Below, one piece after another: positions 20,366 through 21,252 of a DNA stretch of 21,252 nt. Each line of letters opens with the position of its first letter. Positions within the stretch are counted from its first letter, which is position 1. The stretch comes from Purshia tridentata (Eukaryota > Streptophyta > Magnoliopsida > Rosales > Rosaceae). The stretch covers positions 1 to 21,252 of the forward strand of contig QANT01007401.1 in assembly GCA_003254885.1 (NCBI GenBank). The letters run 5' to 3'. Under the pieces are notes generated by a model. It had not been told where the DNA came from and did not search any database. It saw only the letters and a list, made by a program, of their open reading frames with translations. Position numbers and translations under genes: made by a program.

Positions 20366-20373
20366 GTCTACAC

Positions 20374-20424
20374 TAGACCACTCTTATAACAATAACATAA
20401 GAGAAGGCTGCAAAGTACCAAAAG
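20374..20424 (-). repeat. Right arm of the long inverted repeat, displaced outer part
   Basis: Inverted match to 6498-6549, with only a few mismatches. Shared strings include CATAAGAGAAGGCTGCAAAG and TAGACCACTCTTA. It is separated from the inner part of its arm by the 12.4-kb insertion. Confidence 0.85.
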
Positions 20425-20940
20425 GATTATAGGAGACACACTTGGGTTGGGACTCAAGGTATCCAAATTTAAAAGTGTTGTTTCGGATGATCTAAGAAAT
20501 CAAAACTTTAAAACTAATGTCCTAAATGGATATTATATAAATTCAAAAAAGAAAAATACATGAGGGTCAATATAAGTATACATTAATTAATTTTTTATAT
20601 ATAAATTTAAAATTATTGATGTGATGTGTCATGGTATTTTAACCTCTGCCTAAGAAATTGAATTTTAGAATAAATTCAAAATTGTTTAAGCTATTAGTCT
20701 AAAGGAGACTCTAAAATTGGACTAAAACCTAATTAACTCGAAGTTGACTTCTGAAAATTTTAACAGAACTATATATATGTGACAAATATGGGTATTTTGG
20801 TAATGGGTGGGATGTGTGGAGAGAGTATAAATTTTTTAAAAGGTTCAGGGTGTTTTGTGAAGGGGGGGGGGGGGGGGGGGGNGGGGTGTGTGTGTAGAGA
20901 TGATTTGGGGTGAGCAAATTAAAACTTGACGAGTTTTTTT
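20425..20940. other. Spacer with poly-G run and unknown base
   Basis: AT-rich with no gene seen. G run at 20862-20881, N at 20882, then GGGG and a short (TG)n. This is probably a homopolymer that sequencing or assembly could not resolve, so its length is unreliable. The open frame that crosses it is not a gene. Confidence 0.7.
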
Positions 20941-21203
20941 TTTTGGCCATTAAAAGACACCGTCTTTTGAAGCGGCCATAAATAGACAAACCGAACAAAA
21001 TGGACAAATTCAAATACTTCGTTACCCTCGTCAGGGCTTTTAGGAGGTTTACCGAAAACCCTCTCTCTGCAGTCTGTACCGAAAGTGCAAAACACCGCAT
21101 TCCCATTTCCCGCCTTTTACTTTCTCTCTCCTAGGTTTCGACATTTGCACCAGTACCTTTCCATTACCAATTTCAGTACCAAACTACCAATCCACAAACC
21201 ACA
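20941..21203 (+). promoter_or_regulatory. Probable promoter and 5' UTR of the right-edge gene
   Basis: A TATA-like CATAAATAG lies at 20978-20986, about 220 bases before the ATG. A perfect small hairpin AAAAGAC-ACC-GTCTTTT (20952-20968) lies just upstream. From about 21055 the sequence is CT-rich with CTCTCTC tracts, typical of plant 5' leaders, and no ATG lies between about 21060 and 21203. The start of transcription is not determined. Confidence 0.4.
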
Positions 21204-21252
21204 ATGGTTTTCCCGAGGCAACTGCTCTCCACCATCGAATCGGCCCTACTGG
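21204..21252 (+). CDS. NUP205: Start of a gene cut by the window edge, probably nuclear pore protein NUP205
   Basis: The frame from ATG at 21204 reads MVFPRQLLSTIESALL and continues past the end of the window. The start context is good (A at -3, G at +4). From memory, plant NUP205 proteins begin with MVSP or similar followed by LLSTIES-LLGPSPP, which fits the 16 residues seen. NUP205 is a large scaffold protein of the inner ring of the nuclear pore, so the rest of the gene would be several kilobases to the right. With so few residues the call remains tentative, but that a real gene begins here is likely. Confidence 0.55.
   Translation, partial: MVFPRQLLSTIESALL

Larger units (their letters stand above)
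7913..20373. mobile_element. hAT-like element (7921-20365) inserted in the inverted-repeat arm, carrying nested Helitrons
   Basis: The 8-bp repeat GTCTACAC lies at 7913-7920 and 20366-20373. The element starts TAGAGTACACA and, on the minus strand from its other end, TAGAAGTGCACA. That is close to the TAGGGGTGTGCA type of hAT terminus. Joining the flanks restores CCTA-GTCTACAC-TAGACCAC, which is present uninterrupted in the left arm at 6541-6561. Subterminal GGATCGGATC-type motifs occur at both ends (about 8008-8030 and 20238-20262), as in plant hAT elements. Without the nested units the element would be about 660 bases, so it is non-autonomous. I see no transposase. Confidence 0.75.

Noticed and set aside
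20729..21106. 125-codon minus-strand frame
   Set aside because: It passes through the poly-G/N run and the probable promoter of the right-edge gene, giving a proline run and an X.

Overview
The window looks like nuclear DNA from a eudicot plant. The evidence is AT-rich spacers with short exons, plant-type protein families (calcium-dependent protein kinase, alpha carbonic anhydrase, HIT zinc finger, a likely NUP205 start), TGGGCC site II promoter motifs, and hAT-, Helitron- and non-LTR-type insertions. I cannot name the species. Only two genes look intact: one unrecognised acidic protein on the minus strand (3479-4981), and the first 16 codons of a plus-strand gene at the right edge (21204-21252).

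Left part (1-6440). A 195-bp poly-A insertion with a 9-bp target duplication (369-563) is followed by a non-autonomous hAT-like element (639-1721) with a perfect 8-bp target duplication. Then comes an intron-containing, decayed calcium-dependent protein kinase pseudogene (about 1887-3215). The minus-strand acidic-protein gene follows, with four exons, a TATA box and a site II cluster at 5061-5143. After a T-rich stretch there is an intron-containing HIT zinc-finger pseudogene (6085-6440).

Right part (6498-20424) is a nest of mobile DNA. The outermost layer is a long inverted-repeat element whose left arm is 6498-6870. Its right arm (7600-7920) is interrupted and resumes at 20374-20424. The interruption is a hAT-like element (7921-20365) flanked by the perfect 8-bp duplication GTCTACAC. 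The intact left arm acts as an internal copy of the empty site. Inside the hAT-like element lie three Helitron-like units, all on the minus strand and arranged head to tail (8205-10956, 10957-14318, 14319-about 19990). They share the CTAG end preceded by a GC-rich hairpin, and related opposite ends. The third unit carries an exon-like fragment of an alpha carbonic anhydrase gene (about 16400-16656, minus strand).

The rest (20425-21203) is spacer with a poly-G/N assembly scar and the probable promoter and leader of the gene at the right edge. I see no tRNA, rRNA or CRISPR array. The notable content is the layered insertion history and the captured or duplicated gene fragments rather than a gene cluster working in one pathway.
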